This document shows, one piece after another, positions 18,594 through 27,342 of a DNA stretch of 64,000 nucleotides; position 1 is the stretch's first letter; each line of letters opens with the position of its first letter. The notes beneath the pieces are model-generated. The model made no database searches. It was not told the origin of the DNA and worked only from the letters and a program-made list of their open reading frames with translations. This stretch comes from Fibrobacter sp. UWR2 (lineage in GTDB: Bacteria; Fibrobacterota; Fibrobacteria; Fibrobacterales; Fibrobacteraceae): positions 62,001 through 126,000 of the forward strand of contig NZ_MWQE01000009.1 of assembly GCF_002210285.1 (NCBI RefSeq), read 5' to 3'. The position numbers were made by a program, and so were the translations under genes.

Positions 18594-18622
18594 TTGTTTT
18601 CTGCGAAATTTTTATAGATATT
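18594..18622 (+). promoter_or_regulatory. Possible promoter of the 18653 gene
   Basis: TTGTTT (18594-18599), 17-base spacer, GATATT (18617-18622), the same -10 sequence as at 5071. The AAGGAG ribosome site follows at 18641. Confidence 0.45.
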
Positions 18623-18652
18623 ACAAGCATAAAACGAATCAAGGAGTTTTTT

Positions 18653-19006
18653 ATGAAGACAAGTAGTTTTCTGACGGGTGTCGCCCTGGGCGCAGTTGCG
18701 GCCTTTTTGGCGAACAAGAAGTTCGGTGACAAGCTCTGCCCCTGCAGTTGCAAGTGCGACGATGAAGCCGGCGACAGTGCTGCCAAGGAAGCCGAAGATG
18801 CCGTCGAGAAACTCCGCGGCTCGGTGGAAAGCCTGACCGGCGAACTGAACAAGCGCATCGAGTCGGAACAGACTTTCGCTGCGAAGTGCAAGGACCTCGA
18901 AGACAAGGTGCTCATCAAGGAAACCGAAATCGAGAACCTCAAGAACACCATCGCCGCGAACGAGGTGCAGACCCGCAAGCTCGAAGAAGAACTCGCCAAG
19001 AAGTAA
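18653..19006 (+). CDS. Small anchored coiled-coil protein with a CPCSCKC motif
   Basis: 117 residues. A hydrophobic N-terminal segment (SSFLTGVALGAVAAFLANKKFG) is followed by the Cys cluster CPCSCKC and then about 80 residues of Glu/Lys/Leu-rich coiled coil ending EEELAKK. The layout resembles YtxH-type envelope stress proteins, but similarity is only in architecture. The four closely spaced Cys could bind a metal or form disulfides. The ATG at 18653 has AAGGAG at good spacing. Function unknown. Confidence 0.75.
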   Translation: MKTSSFLTGVALGAVAAFLANKKFGDKLCPCSCKCDDEAGDSAAKEAEDAVEKLRGSVESLTGELNKRIESEQTFAAKCKDLEDKVLIKETEIENLKNTIAANEVQTRKLEEELAKK

Positions 19007-19029
19007 TCGCATTTCGGGCGGCTTTCGAT

Positions 19030-20121
19030 ATGCGGTTTGACGAAGGCGCAATCCTTTCGCTTTTGCAGGGCGGGAAGGCCGAAGGTGTATTCAACAAGGC
19101 GGTGGCGGGCTTTATATTGCCCGACGGCAGTACGCGCACAGTTGCGCTCGATACGCCCGCCGATACGGTGTTCGACATCGCAAGCCTCACGAAGGTTTGC
19201 CCTACGTCAACGCTTGCGCTCAGTTACATTCTGGAGGGCAAGCTGGGGCTCGATGCCCGCGTTATAGATTACATCCCTGAATTGCAGACAAACTACCGCG
19301 AAGACATTCGCGTGTTCCACCTGCTTACGCACAGCCTGGATTACCGCGTGCCGATGAAGACCTTGCGCACGCTCCCGCCCGAGGGTATACTGGAGGCGCT
19401 TTTTACCTACCAGTTCGCGAAGGCGCCCGGGGCGGATTTCAATTACGGGAACCCGGCGAGCGTGTTGCTCGGCATGATACTGCAAAGGCTTACGGGCAAG
19501 GACCTGCAGCAGCAGGGGCGCGAGCGGTTCTTTATGCCGCTCGGTATGGCCCGCAGCGGCTGGGACCCGCTGACCCGCGAGTGGAACCCGATTGCGGTGG
19601 AAGAAATCGCCCCGACGGAAATCTGCAGTTTCCGAGGGCGGGAAATCCGCGGCGAGATACACGACGAGAGTGCGTGGGTATTGCGCAAGCTTTTCCCGGT
19701 GGGGAGCGCCGGCATGTTCAGTTGCGTGCCCGACCTCTTGAAGTTCGTGAAGATGGTATTGGATGATGGCGCCGCTTGTGGTCCGGATGGCGCGGAAATC
19801 CGGGTCGCGCCTGCGGGTATCCTCGATATGGTGAGCCGGAATGCGTTTCTGTTGCCGGAAGCCCGCGCGTATTCAAGTGCTGCGGGCGCCTGCACAGCCC
19901 TTGGCTGGGAACTTGCCCAGGGCAAGTTCATGGGGTCGCGCGTGTCGCCCCGCACCTTCGGCAAGACGGGCTTTACCGGGGCGAGCATCGTCGCCGACCC
20001 AATCGCAGGCGCCGCAGTTGTGCTGCTCTCCGATTTCACGTACCCGCACCGCGAGGCAAGTGCTGACCGCATCCATGCCTTCCGCGCCAAGCTTTCCGAC
20101 GCATTTTTTGGCGCCGTTTAA
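19030..20121 (+). CDS. Beta-lactamase-fold serine hydrolase (class C/esterase type)
   Basis: The 363-residue product has the penicillin-recognising triad of the superfamily: SLTK (IASLTKVCP, near residue 52), a YGN that fits YxN (FNYGNPAS, near 139) and KTG (GKTGFTGAS, near 315). No signal peptide is visible, so it is probably cytosolic and not a secreted beta-lactamase. Members of this family include esterases, D-amino acid peptidases and transferases. The ATG at 19030 was chosen because the family fold begins soon after; no good ribosome site precedes it. It lies 23 bases after the coiled-coil gene, so the two may be co-transcribed. Confidence 0.82.
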   Translation: MRFDEGAILSLLQGGKAEGVFNKAVAGFILPDGSTRTVALDTPADTVFDIASLTKVCPTSTLALSYILEGKLGLDARVIDYIPELQTNYREDIRVFHLLTHSLDYRVPMKTLRTLPPEGILEALFTYQFAKAPGADFNYGNPASVLLGMILQRLTGKDLQQQGRERFFMPLGMARSGWDPLTREWNPIAVEEIAPTEICSFRGREIRGEIHDESAWVLRKLFPVGSAGMFSCVPDLLKFVKMVLDDGAACGPDGAEIRVAPAGILDMVSRNAFLLPEARAYSSAAGACTALGWELAQGKFMGSRVSPRTFGKTGFTGASIVADPIAGAAVVLLSDFTYPHREASADRIHAFRAKLSDAFFGAV

Positions 20122-20157
20122 TGTTTTGACTCATAAAACGCGCTGTTTTTGACTTTT

Positions 20158-20197
20158 TTACGGACTAAATGACCACCCCCTCGACTTTAGTCCGTAA
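20158..20197. repeat. 40-base stem-loop element, copy A
   Basis: TTACGGACTAAA (20158-20169) is the exact inverted complement of TTTAGTCCGTAA (20186-20197), a 12-bp stem with a 16-base C-rich loop (TGACCACCCCCTCGAC). Confidence 0.9.
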
Positions 20198-20315
20198 TTT
20201 TTTGAACAAATTAAACGATTTTTGACCCCGGAAAGCGACTTTTAGCCCGATTTGCTCCAATTTCGCGTTCGCAAACGTCATTTTTGCCGTTTTTTGTTAC
20301 GTACAAATTAGAAAA

Positions 20316-20355
20316 TTACGGACTAAATGCCTGCCCCACCGATTTTAGTCCGTAA
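20316..20355. repeat. 40-base stem-loop element, copy B
   Basis: Identical 12-base arms to copy A (20316-20327 and 20344-20355) with a 16-base loop (TGCCTGCCCCACCGAT) that matches copy A at most positions. The copies start 158 bases apart in the same orientation. Confidence 0.9.
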
Positions 20356-20450
20356 ATTTCCCCAAAAAACCTTGTTTCGCGCTCTGCCTCCCCCCAAAAA
20401 TCGCATTTTTCGCGCCGACTTGCTCTAAAAATCGCATTTTCAGCCCGCAA

Positions 20451-20479
20451 AAAAATCCCGGCGCAATGCCGGGATTTTT
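20451..20479. terminator. Bidirectional terminator between hydrolase and dksA-type genes
   Basis: Perfect stem AAAAATCCCGGC/GCCGGGATTTTT (20451-20462 with 20468-20479), loop GCAAT. It has T-runs on both strands and can serve both converging genes. Confidence 0.9.
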
Positions 20480-20518
20480 AATACTCTAAGAAAGAAAGGC
20501 CTGCGGCCTTCACATGCA

Positions 20519-20992
20519 TTACCGGCCGGCTGCCCTCTTCTGCATTTCCTTGCGCTGCGCTTCGGCGAAGAGGCGCGCCATTTCCATGCGGTTGTTTTCC
20601 TGTTCCTTCTTCTTGGTCTCTTCCTTGCAGTTCACGCACTTGGTGGCCGTGGGCACGGCCATGAGGCGCGCCTTCGGGATAAGCTGCTTGCACACCTTGC
20701 AGATGCCGAACGTACCGTTGCGGATGCGCTGGAGCGCCTCTTCGAGGTACACGAGGTACTTGCCTTCGCGGGCGGCAAGCGAGAAAGTGGTTTCGAGCGT
20801 GTTGTAGTCTGTCGCAGAGTCGGCGCTGTCAGAATCTCCGCCGTCGCCAGATTGGCTCTTCTGTCCTTGGAATGCGTTGGCCCTTTCCGATTCACTCTGC
20901 GCAGTTACCAACTGGCGACGCTTCTCGACGAGCATCTCCTCGAAAAACTTCAAGTCGGCATCGCTCATTTTCGCGGGTTTCTTTTCACTCAT
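20519..20992 (-). CDS. DksA/TraR-type zinc-finger regulator
   Basis: The 157-residue protein has a helical N-terminus and a C-terminal four-Cys zinc finger, CKVC...CVNC with 17 residues between the pairs, preceded by the family motif RIRNGTFGICKVCKQLIPKARL. DksA-like proteins enter the secondary channel of RNA polymerase and, with ppGpp, reset transcription during starvation; others of this group act in sporulation or phage. The insertion of Gly/Asp/Ser-rich residues (about 45-60) lies where the coiled-coil tip would be. An AAAGGAG site precedes the ATG at 20992. It is followed by the bidirectional terminator. Confidence 0.85.
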   Translation of the reverse strand: MSEKKPAKMSDADLKFFEEMLVEKRRQLVTAQSESERANAFQGQKSQSGDGGDSDSADSATDYNTLETTFSLAAREGKYLVYLEEALQRIRNGTFGICKVCKQLIPKARLMAVPTATKCVNCKEETKKKEQENNRMEMARLFAEAQRKEMQKRAAGR

Positions 20993-21072
20993 GGCACACT
21001 CCTTTGTAGAGTCGGTTTAACACGTCATACGCGGAAAATTATCTTTTTTTAACAGAAAAAGGTAAACTTTTT

Positions 21073-21990
21073 TTAAAAAATATCGATATTTAGTTTAAGC
21101 CCAGATTTCTTGATGTCCTTGGTCAGTTTGTCGATGTCTTTTGCGAGTTTTTCCAGCCCGCCAATGAGCTTTCCGTGGCCCGAAACGACCAGCGCGACGG
21201 TGTTGTCCTTGCCGTCCAGGCGCGATGCCAGGGCTTCGGCCTCGTTTTTGAGTTCTTTTACGCGTTCTAGCAGTGTATCTATGTGCTTGAGCAGTTCCGA
21301 GCCCTTTTCTACAGTGACCGTCCCGCGCTTCGTGGCGTCGTCGATTTCGGCGTGGAGCTTCTGGAGCGTCCCTTCGCCCTTGTCGAGTACGGCGACGGCT
21401 TCGTCGCGGGTATCGGAGATGAGCTTTTTGCTTGCGTTCAGGAGCCTCTTGCCCTTCTTGGCGATCCGTTCGATCCTCTGACCCGTGCTGCCTATGGTCA
21501 GCGAGTCCTTGAGGGCCATAATCTGCTGCTGCATGGTGTCGAGGTCCGCGATGGCGTCCTTGAGCATGGCGCTTACCCCCGAAAGCCCGTCGTCAAAGGC
21601 CCCGTAGACCGTGTCGCCGTCGGCAATCCAGTCGTTGTCTTCTGCCGTCAGGATGTTCATTTCGCGCTCGCCCATGAGGCCAGCGTTGATGAGCCTGAAT
21701 TCGGAGTGCTTCGAGATTTTCGCATCGGCAAGGACTTCCACCTTCACGAAGACGGCGTCGTCCGTGAGTTCCACCTTGAGGATTTTACCCTTCTCGATAC
21801 CGCGTACGACCACGCGGTTGCCCGGCGAGAGCGTTCCGATTTGCTGGTAGCTCACCACGAAGCTGTAGCGCGCGTGGTAGGGGCTCGAGGGGTGGAAAAA
21901 GTACCAGGCAAAACAACAGCCTGCAACCAATATCATGAACACGATAAAGGGAAACAGGTTGTTCTTTATGAGGTTCTTTAACTTGTACAT
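21073..21990 (-). CDS. MCE/MlaD-family lipid transport protein
   Basis: 305 residues: one N-terminal membrane segment (about 11-30), then an MCE domain (about 38-120) with GNRVVVRGIEKGKILKVEL and NAGLMGEREMNI, then a long helical tail with coiled-coil character. MCE proteins form hexameric rings in the periplasm that carry phospholipids between membranes as part of Mla-type ABC systems. No permease or ATPase partner (mlaE, mlaF) is in this window. It is the last gene of the minus-strand lpt-rpoN-hprK run, 27 bases behind hprK, so it may be expressed with lipopolysaccharide export genes. Confidence 0.82.
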   Translation of the reverse strand: MYKLKNLIKNNLFPFIVFMILVAGCCFAWYFFHPSSPYHARYSFVVSYQQIGTLSPGNRVVVRGIEKGKILKVELTDDAVFVKVEVLADAKISKHSEFRLINAGLMGEREMNILTAEDNDWIADGDTVYGAFDDGLSGVSAMLKDAIADLDTMQQQIMALKDSLTIGSTGQRIERIAKKGKRLLNASKKLISDTRDEAVAVLDKGEGTLQKLHAEIDDATKRGTVTVEKGSELLKHIDTLLERVKELKNEAEALASRLDGKDNTVALVVSGHGKLIGGLEKLAKDIDKLTKDIKKSGLKLNIDIF

Positions 21991-22017
21991 CGGCGGGAAA
22001 GATAGAATTTAGGTAGT

Positions 22018-23049
22018 CTACTCGTAGATGGACCAGTGCTCGATGTCCATTTCGAGCAGGTCGTCGCTGTATTCTCTCTTGGCCTTGGCCTTGATTTTCT
22101 TCATGAGGCCCTCGTTGAAATCCTTCGCGATGTTCTGGCCGTTCATTTTCATGAGCGCATTCATCGCGATGACCTCGAGAATCACGGTGAGGTTCTTGCC
22201 CGGCGCCACGGGGATGACAATCTTGGGGATACGCACTCCCATGACGACTTCTTCGAGTTCGTTGAGGCCGGTACGTTCATAAAGCACGTCACGCTGCCAG
22301 GGCTGGAGCTCTACGATGACTTCAATCTTCTTGACCTTGCGGATGGCATGGATACCGAACATCGAGCGGATGTCGAGGATGCCTACGCCGCGGATTTCCA
22401 TGTGGTGGCGGATAAGCGGGTCGGGCCTGCCAATGATGGCGTTGCCCACGTGGCTGATGTGGACAACGTCGTCTGCAACCATGCGGTGGCCGCTTTCGAC
22501 AAGGTCGAGCACGCATTCGGACTTGCCCACGTTACTGTCGCCCACGAAGAGCATGCCTATACCGTAGACGTCCACGAGACTCCCGTGGATAATGGAATGC
22601 GGCGCAAAGAATTCTTCTAGGATTCGCTGCGCAATCTTGTTGAATTCGTAGGTGTGGAGCGTGGTCGAGAACAGCGGGATGTGCAGGCGTGTGCACATTT
22701 CCTTGAGTTCGGCGTGCGGCATTTGCGCATGCGTTACTACCCACATCGGTGCGCGGAACTCGGAAAGCGAATCAAAAACTTTTTTGCGGCCCTCGGGCCC
22801 GAGGCTTTCGAGGTAGTTCCATTCCGTATGGCCCACGACCTGAATTTGCTTGAAGCTGTATACCTTGGTGTAGCCCGCCATGGCAAGGCCCGGGCGGTGG
22901 ATACCGCTTTCAGCGATATTCGTGTCTAGGTCTTCTTCGGGGGTGTGCAGGGCGAGCTGCAAATCCTTGCCGTAGTGACCAAAAAAGTCCCGCACCGGGA
23001 GTTTTTCCCGATGCAGGATCTTGATATCTTTCAACCTGGATTCGGCCAC
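22018..23049 (-). CDS. hprK: HPr kinase/phosphorylase
   Basis: Phosphorylates HPr on a serine and removes the phosphate again, linking carbon and energy status to regulation. 343 residues, slightly longer than usual. The P-loop GDSNVGKSE is near residues 170-178, the capping HMVADD-like segment (HRMVADDVVHI) follows, and the family signature EIRGVGILDIRSMFG is near 218-232. The start is GTG at 23049, three bases after the hpf stop, so coupling to hpf is likely. Fibrobacter-type organisms lack a full sugar PTS in many cases; the substrate HPr gene is not in this window. Confidence 0.92.
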   Translation of the reverse strand: MAESRLKDIKILHREKLPVRDFFGHYGKDLQLALHTPEEDLDTNIAESGIHRPGLAMAGYTKVYSFKQIQVVGHTEWNYLESLGPEGRKKVFDSLSEFRAPMWVVTHAQMPHAELKEMCTRLHIPLFSTTLHTYEFNKIAQRILEEFFAPHSIIHGSLVDVYGIGMLFVGDSNVGKSECVLDLVESGHRMVADDVVHISHVGNAIIGRPDPLIRHHMEIRGVGILDIRSMFGIHAIRKVKKIEVIVELQPWQRDVLYERTGLNELEEVVMGVRIPKIVIPVAPGKNLTVILEVIAMNALMKMNGQNIAKDFNEGLMKKIKAKAKREYSDDLLEMDIEHWSIYE

Positions 23050-23052
23050 GGC

Positions 23053-23370
23053 TTATGTCAGGTTGGAGATTGGCTGTGCGCGGTGGTCGTTCTGCTTGTC
23101 GTTCGCCTTCTTGAGCTGAACCTTCACGCGTTCCAGGGCTACGTCGACGGCCTTGCCCATGTTATCCTCGTCAGCAGAGGCGACGACTACGGAACCGGTG
23201 ATGTTCACGCTGATTTCGCAGTGGCGCTGGTGTTCAACTTCGTGGTCGAGGATTACGGAGGCGTTGGTAATGTTCGGGTAGAATTTGGCCAATTTGTCCA
23301 TTTCTTCCTGGATGCGATCCTGGAGACCGGCAGATGCGTTGAAGTGGCGAGCAGAAAACTGAATATCCAT
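23053..23370 (-). CDS. hpf: Ribosome hibernation promoting factor, short form
   Basis: The 105-residue protein of the HPF/RaiA family binds the 30S decoding region and helps to park ribosomes in dimers or inactive 70S. The typical fold is seen in FSARHFNASAGLQDRIQEEMDKLAKFYP and the acidic strand after VILDHEVEHQRHCEISVNI. The long-form C-terminal dimerisation domain is absent, so it is a short HPF. The ATG at 23370 is set by the strong GGAGGT site seven bases upstream. It sits between rpoN and hprK, a conserved order across many Gram-negative bacteria. Confidence 0.9.
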   Translation of the reverse strand: MDIQFSARHFNASAGLQDRIQEEMDKLAKFYPNITNASVILDHEVEHQRHCEISVNITGSVVVASADEDNMGKAVDVALERVKVQLKKANDKQNDHRAQPISNLT

Positions 23371-23403
23371 TGTGATACCTCCGTATAATAAAGATGGTAC
23401 TTT

Positions 23404-23460
23404 GCGGGGCGTTTCGCCTCGCATCTAGAGTATATACATCTTTTTTTCCGAAAAAACCAA
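23404..23460 (-). promoter_or_regulatory. Promoter and leader hairpin of hpf-hprK
   Basis: On the minus strand TTGGTT (23460-23455) is followed after 18 bases by TATATA (23436-23431). Just downstream the leader forms GCGAGGCG/CGCCCCGC (23422-23415 with 23411-23404, one mismatch). This gives hpf, hprK and the MCE gene a possible start separate from rpoN, which lies 187 bases upstream. Confidence 0.45.
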
Positions 23461-23557
23461 ATGAAAACAAGTTTTTTTAGAATAAAATCATCCCGATTGG
23501 AATATAGAAGGGCTCCAAAAGGGCAATTTTTTGTTTTTTTTCGATAAAAAAGGCCAA

Positions 23558-25279
23558 TTAGAGCTGTTTTCGCTGGCGGGCGGGGAGGATTTTGAGCTTT
23601 TCCTCGCGGTATTTTGCCACCGTGCGGCGGGCGACCTGGATTCCTTCTTTTGCGAGGGCGTCGGCGATGGCCTGGTCCGAGAGGGGCTTTTTCTTGTCTT
23701 CGCCGTCTACGAGGGTCCTGATGGCCTCGAGGATTCGGGCCGAGCCGACGATATCGTCTTCGCCTTCGAAGCCTTCGGGGGCGCTTGACGCGGGCGCGCT
23801 GCTTGCAGGGGCGTCCGGGGACCCGTTGAAGACCGTCACGGCGGCAGTGTCGGCGGGTGGGCGCTTGCCTTGCTGGCGGACGCCCGATGTGAAGAACTGC
23901 TTGAGTTCGTATATACCGAAGGGGGTCTCCACGTACTTGCCGTTGGTGACGCGGCTGACGGTCGAGAGGTCGCGCTTTACTTCGTCTGCAATGTCCTGCA
24001 GAATCATGGGCCTGAGGAACGAGGGGCCGTTCTTGAAGAATGCCGGCTGGCGCTTCACGATGGCGCGCATCACCTGTTCCATGGTCGAGAAGCGGTTGTT
24101 CGCCGCGTTGATGAACTCTTCCGCCTTGCGCTTGTTGTTCTGGATATACTCGCGCGTTTCTTTGTCTAGCTTAATGTCTCCGTTGAGCATGTCGGTGTAG
24201 TACTTGTTCACGCGCAGCCGGCGCACTTTGTTGCGGGATTCCTGCGTGCATTCTACTTCGAACTTGCCCTTCTTGAGTTCTACCTTCAGGTCGACATGCT
24301 TTATCTGTGTCGGGGCATTCGAAATCTGCCTGCCCGGGTGCGGGGTGAGCCTCCCGAGCGAGGCTACGGCCTGCTGTACTGCCGTGGAGGATACCGACAT
24401 CGCCTTCGCGATTTTGCCGTACCGGAGTTCGATGAGGTCGTCGAAATGCTGTTCCAGAATCTGCCTGGTGAGCGCCGGGAAATCGTCGATGGCTTCCGCC
24501 TGGATAAGGAAACATTCCTGCATGTTGCGGGCGCCAATCCCGCGCGGCGTGAAACTGCGGAGCACGTGTATCGCCTCGGCTACGGGGAGGCTCGCGTTTT
24601 CGAGGGCAATATCGTTGCGAATGACATGCTCGATTTCGACAACGAGAGGGTCTTCGCCCGGGTCCGATGCCATCTTGAGCATTACGTCATCGGGGGCGGC
24701 CTGCAGGTAGCCGTTCTCGTCGAGGCTGTCGATGAGGTACTGGATGAGCGAGCGGAAATGCGCTTCGGTGCAGCCTGCCTCCTCAAGTTGGCGCAACAGG
24801 AGCGGGGTTCCGTTCCAGTCGCGCAGTTGGTCGCGCAGGGTATCTTGCAGGCTCTTGTCGCGGTCTTTTTGCGGGCGGTCCCATTCGTCGAGTGCATCGT
24901 GCGAGGGCGCGTTCAGGTCCTTGAGCGGGGCATCGTCATCGAAGGAGCCGTCTTCGAGTCTGCGCTCCATGTCGGAGTTTGTCGAGTTCTCGAGAATGTC
25001 GTAGTCGTGGTCGGCGGTATCTTCGAGGGTGCCGGACTCGAAATCCATTTCATGGATGGCTTCGTCGTCGGAGTTTGCATTGTCGGCAGATTCGTCCAGG
25101 GAGGTTTCCTCGGGCGATTCGTCATCGAGTTCCAGCAGCGGGTTCACCGCGAGTTCCTCGTTGATGGCCATGTCCAGTTCCTGCGCTGTCTTCTGCAATA
25201 TGGCAGCAGACTGCAGCATCTGCGGTGAGATGTTCTGCTCCAGGCGCTGGGACTGTCCTAGTTGCATTCCTACGTTCAT
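23558..25279 (-). CDS. rpoN: RNA polymerase sigma-54 factor
   Basis: 573 residues. Region I at the N-terminus is Gln/Leu-rich (GMQLGQSQRLEQNISPQMLQSAAILQ). An acidic region II of about 90 residues follows, then the core-binding and helix-turn-helix parts, and the diagnostic RpoN box ARRTVAKYRE near residues 549-558. A short Ala/Ser/Pro insertion lies before the C-terminal domain (about 500-520). Sigma-54 directs transcription from -24/-12 promoters with AAA+ activators; no such activator gene is in this window. It follows lptB by 9 bases, as in proteobacteria where rpoN lies directly behind lptB. Confidence 0.95.
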   Translation of the reverse strand: MNVGMQLGQSQRLEQNISPQMLQSAAILQKTAQELDMAINEELAVNPLLELDDESPEETSLDESADNANSDDEAIHEMDFESGTLEDTADHDYDILENSTNSDMERRLEDGSFDDDAPLKDLNAPSHDALDEWDRPQKDRDKSLQDTLRDQLRDWNGTPLLLRQLEEAGCTEAHFRSLIQYLIDSLDENGYLQAAPDDVMLKMASDPGEDPLVVEIEHVIRNDIALENASLPVAEAIHVLRSFTPRGIGARNMQECFLIQAEAIDDFPALTRQILEQHFDDLIELRYGKIAKAMSVSSTAVQQAVASLGRLTPHPGRQISNAPTQIKHVDLKVELKKGKFEVECTQESRNKVRRLRVNKYYTDMLNGDIKLDKETREYIQNNKRKAEEFINAANNRFSTMEQVMRAIVKRQPAFFKNGPSFLRPMILQDIADEVKRDLSTVSRVTNGKYVETPFGIYELKQFFTSGVRQQGKRPPADTAAVTVFNGSPDAPASSAPASSAPEGFEGEDDIVGSARILEAIRTLVDGEDKKKPLSDQAIADALAKEGIQVARRTVAKYREEKLKILPARQRKQL

Positions 25280-25288
25280 AAGGTTTTC

Positions 25289-26026
25289 CTAGTCCAGCCT
25301 GAAACTATCGCCCAGGTAGATGCGCCTTGCTTCGGGGTCGTTCGCGAGGTATTCGGACGAACCTTCAGTAAGCACCTGGCTCTTGTACATGATGTAGGCG
25401 CGGTCGGTAATCGAAAGCGTCTCGCGCACGTTGTGGTCGGTAATGAGGATGCCCATGCCCTTTTCCTTGAGGCCCGAGATAATGGACTGGATGTCGGCAA
25501 CGGCAATCGGGTCGATGCCCGCGAAAGGTTCGTCGAGCAGCAGGAAGGAGGGGTCGCTTGCGAGCGCGCGTGCGATTTCGAGGCGCCTGCGTTCACCGCC
25601 CGAGCAGCTCATGGATTTTGTCTTGCGGATATGCGTAATCTTGAATTCCTCGAGCAACTGTTCCAGGCGCATTTTGCGCTCGCGGCGCTTGAGCCCTTGC
25701 GTTTCGAGGATGGCCATTATGTTGTCTTCAACCGAGAGCTTGCGGAAGATGGAGGCCTCCTGCGGGAGGTAGCCCACGCCGAGGCGCGCCCGCTTGTACA
25801 TGGGTTTGTCCGTCATCTCGATGTCGTCGAGGAAAATGTGGCCCGAATCGGGGCGCACCATTCCCACAATCATGTAGAACGAAGTCGTCTTGCCGGCACC
25901 GTTGGGGCCAAGCAGCCCGACGATTTCGCCCTGCGACACGCTGATGGAAACATCGCTCACCACCTGGCGGCCGCCATAGACCTTGCGCAGTTTATCTGTA
26001 CGGATTGTGCTTACCAGACTCTTCAT
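25289..26026 (-). CDS. lptB: Lipopolysaccharide export ABC transporter ATP-binding protein
   Basis: Cytosolic ATPase of the LptB2FG complex that extracts lipopolysaccharide from the inner membrane. 245 residues with Walker [10 protein letters not shown] (about 38-46), Q-loop YLPQEASIF, signature [16 protein letters not shown], Walker [13 protein letters not shown] and H-loop ITDHNV. These motifs with ESIF-type Q-loop are distinctive for LptB. The ATG overlaps the lptA stop as ATGA (26023-26026). Confidence 0.95.
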   Translation of the reverse strand: MKSLVSTIRTDKLRKVYGGRQVVSDVSISVSQGEIVGLLGPNGAGKTTSFYMIVGMVRPDSGHIFLDDIEMTDKPMYKRARLGVGYLPQEASIFRKLSVEDNIMAILETQGLKRRERKMRLEQLLEEFKITHIRKTKSMSCSGGERRRLEIARALASDPSFLLLDEPFAGIDPIAVADIQSIISGLKEKGMGILITDHNVRETLSITDRAYIMYKSQVLTEGSSEYLANDPEARRIYLGDSFRLD

Positions 26027-27342
26027 GGTTTCTTGTCCTCCGTCTTGACCTTCGCTCTTTCCCTTTGACGCGGATACTTGAACTTGCTCTTTACATTATC
26101 TTTATTTTCACCCTGTTTTGTCAACCCCAGGGAATCGGAAAGGGCCGGTTTTACGCCCGCTTTGGCAAGCGAATCTAGCCGAGCCTTCTCTTTTGCAGCC
26201 TTGTTGCGCTGTTCCTTTTCGAGGTCCACGTACCGCCCGCTCGCCATATTGCTACGCCCGAGCAGCCGGAGCGTCTTGACGGCGTTCTTGAGCGGGTCGA
26301 AAACGATGTTGATGGTGTCGCCTGCAGCTTCGTTTTTGCCCGATACAGTGCGGTCCTTTTTCACGTAGAAGTAGGTGCTCTGCGCCTTGCCCGATACGAT
26401 GGCGTGGTCCATCTTGCCCTTCTTGAAATACAGGTCGAGGCGGTTCCCGTCCATGAGGTTCCTGTAGTCGGGCAGGTCTGTTTCGTAGAAGAATCCCTTC
26501 GCGTTCAGGTTCACGTACAGGCGTTCAATCTTGTTGTCCTTGAATTCGCAGTAGAGTGTATCGCCGAATGCCTCGGTCACGTTGCCGGGCGCACTCCTCT
26601 TGGGGTCTTCCTTTGAGATGCCGTGCGCGTTCCTTATCACGAGCGCAGACTTCATTGTCTTCTTGGCCTCGTCGATGACGAGGAAAATGGAATCGCCCGT
26701 GAGGTGATAGTTCTTCATGTCGAACGTGGGGTGGCCCTTCATCGATAGCCAGCTGTTCGCGCGGTCGAAGTATCCCGTGTCGCAGGTGACCACCATGTCT
26801 CTTTCGGTGACCTTCACGTCCTTGTAGGCTTCGGCAAACGAAAACTTCTTGTTGTAGATAATTTTGCGCGCTTCAATGGTAAGCGTGTCAGTCGTGTTGT
26901 CCTTGTGTTTCTCGTACTGGTAGAGTTTGGGCTTCTGCGGCATCGTGAGGATTTCGTTCTCGCGGTCGTATTCCAGATAGTCGCCTGTGAACTTGTACGA
27001 ATTTGCGGAGTCGCCGGCAACCACGTTCCCGCTTGCGATGGCGATGCTTTGCTTTTTGCGGTAGATGCCGTTGTCGGCCTGGATGAACCCGCTCGGGTGC
27101 GTGAACAGGAACCCGCCGGTACACTGCACCATTTCGGCATCCTTGTTCCAGGTGGCGCGCTGCGTGCGGAACTGGATGCTGTCATGCACGAACAGCACAC
27201 GGCCCTGCAGCAGCAGGGTGCCCCGCTTGCGGGCGACAGCGAGGCTGTCCGCGTGCTTCATGATAAGCGGGGAAGTCTGCGCGAAAACGTCTGCCACGAG
27301 GAGCAGGCACATGAGCAGGAAGATGCCGGGAACGCGCCTCAA
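26023..27342 (-). CDS. lptA: OstA/LptA-family lipopolysaccharide transport protein
   Basis: 439 residues with a signal peptide ending near FAQ (about residue 22). The OstA-like beta-jellyroll repeats are seen in phrases such as [25 protein letters not shown] and [19 protein letters not shown], repeated through residue 350. A Lys-rich tail follows. It is about twice the size of E. coli LptA, resembling the long OstA proteins of the Bacteroidetes/Fibrobacteres group, and could form a longer section of the periplasmic bridge. The start is TTG at 27342, overlapping the lptC stop as TTGA, chosen for the overlap and because the signal peptide begins there. Confidence 0.85.
   Translation of the reverse strand: MRRVPGIFLLMCLLLVADVFAQTSPLIMKHADSLAVARKRGTLLLQGRVLFVHDSIQFRTQRATWNKDAEMVQCTGGFLFTHPSGFIQADNGIYRKKQSIAIASGNVVAGDSANSYKFTGDYLEYDRENEILTMPQKPKLYQYEKHKDNTTDTLTIEARKIIYNKKFSFAEAYKDVKVTERDMVVTCDTGYFDRANSWLSMKGHPTFDMKNYHLTGDSIFLVIDEAKKTMKSALVIRNAHGISKEDPKRSAPGNVTEAFGDTLYCEFKDNKIERLYVNLNAKGFFYETDLPDYRNLMDGNRLDLYFKKGKMDHAIVSGKAQSTYFYVKKDRTVSGKNEAAGDTINIVFDPLKNAVKTLRLLGRSNMASGRYVDLEKEQRNKAAKEKARLDSLAKAGVKPALSDSLGLTKQGENKDNVKSKFKYPRQRERAKVKTEDKKP

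Larger units (their letters stand above)
20122..20518. other. 397-base intergenic region with repeats, no gene
   Basis: No open frame with coding character lies here. The region separates convergent genes and contains two copies of a stem-loop (20158-20197 and 20316-20355), short A/T-rich blocks with recurring pieces such as ATCGCATTTT, and a bidirectional terminator at 20451-20479. Confidence 0.8.
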
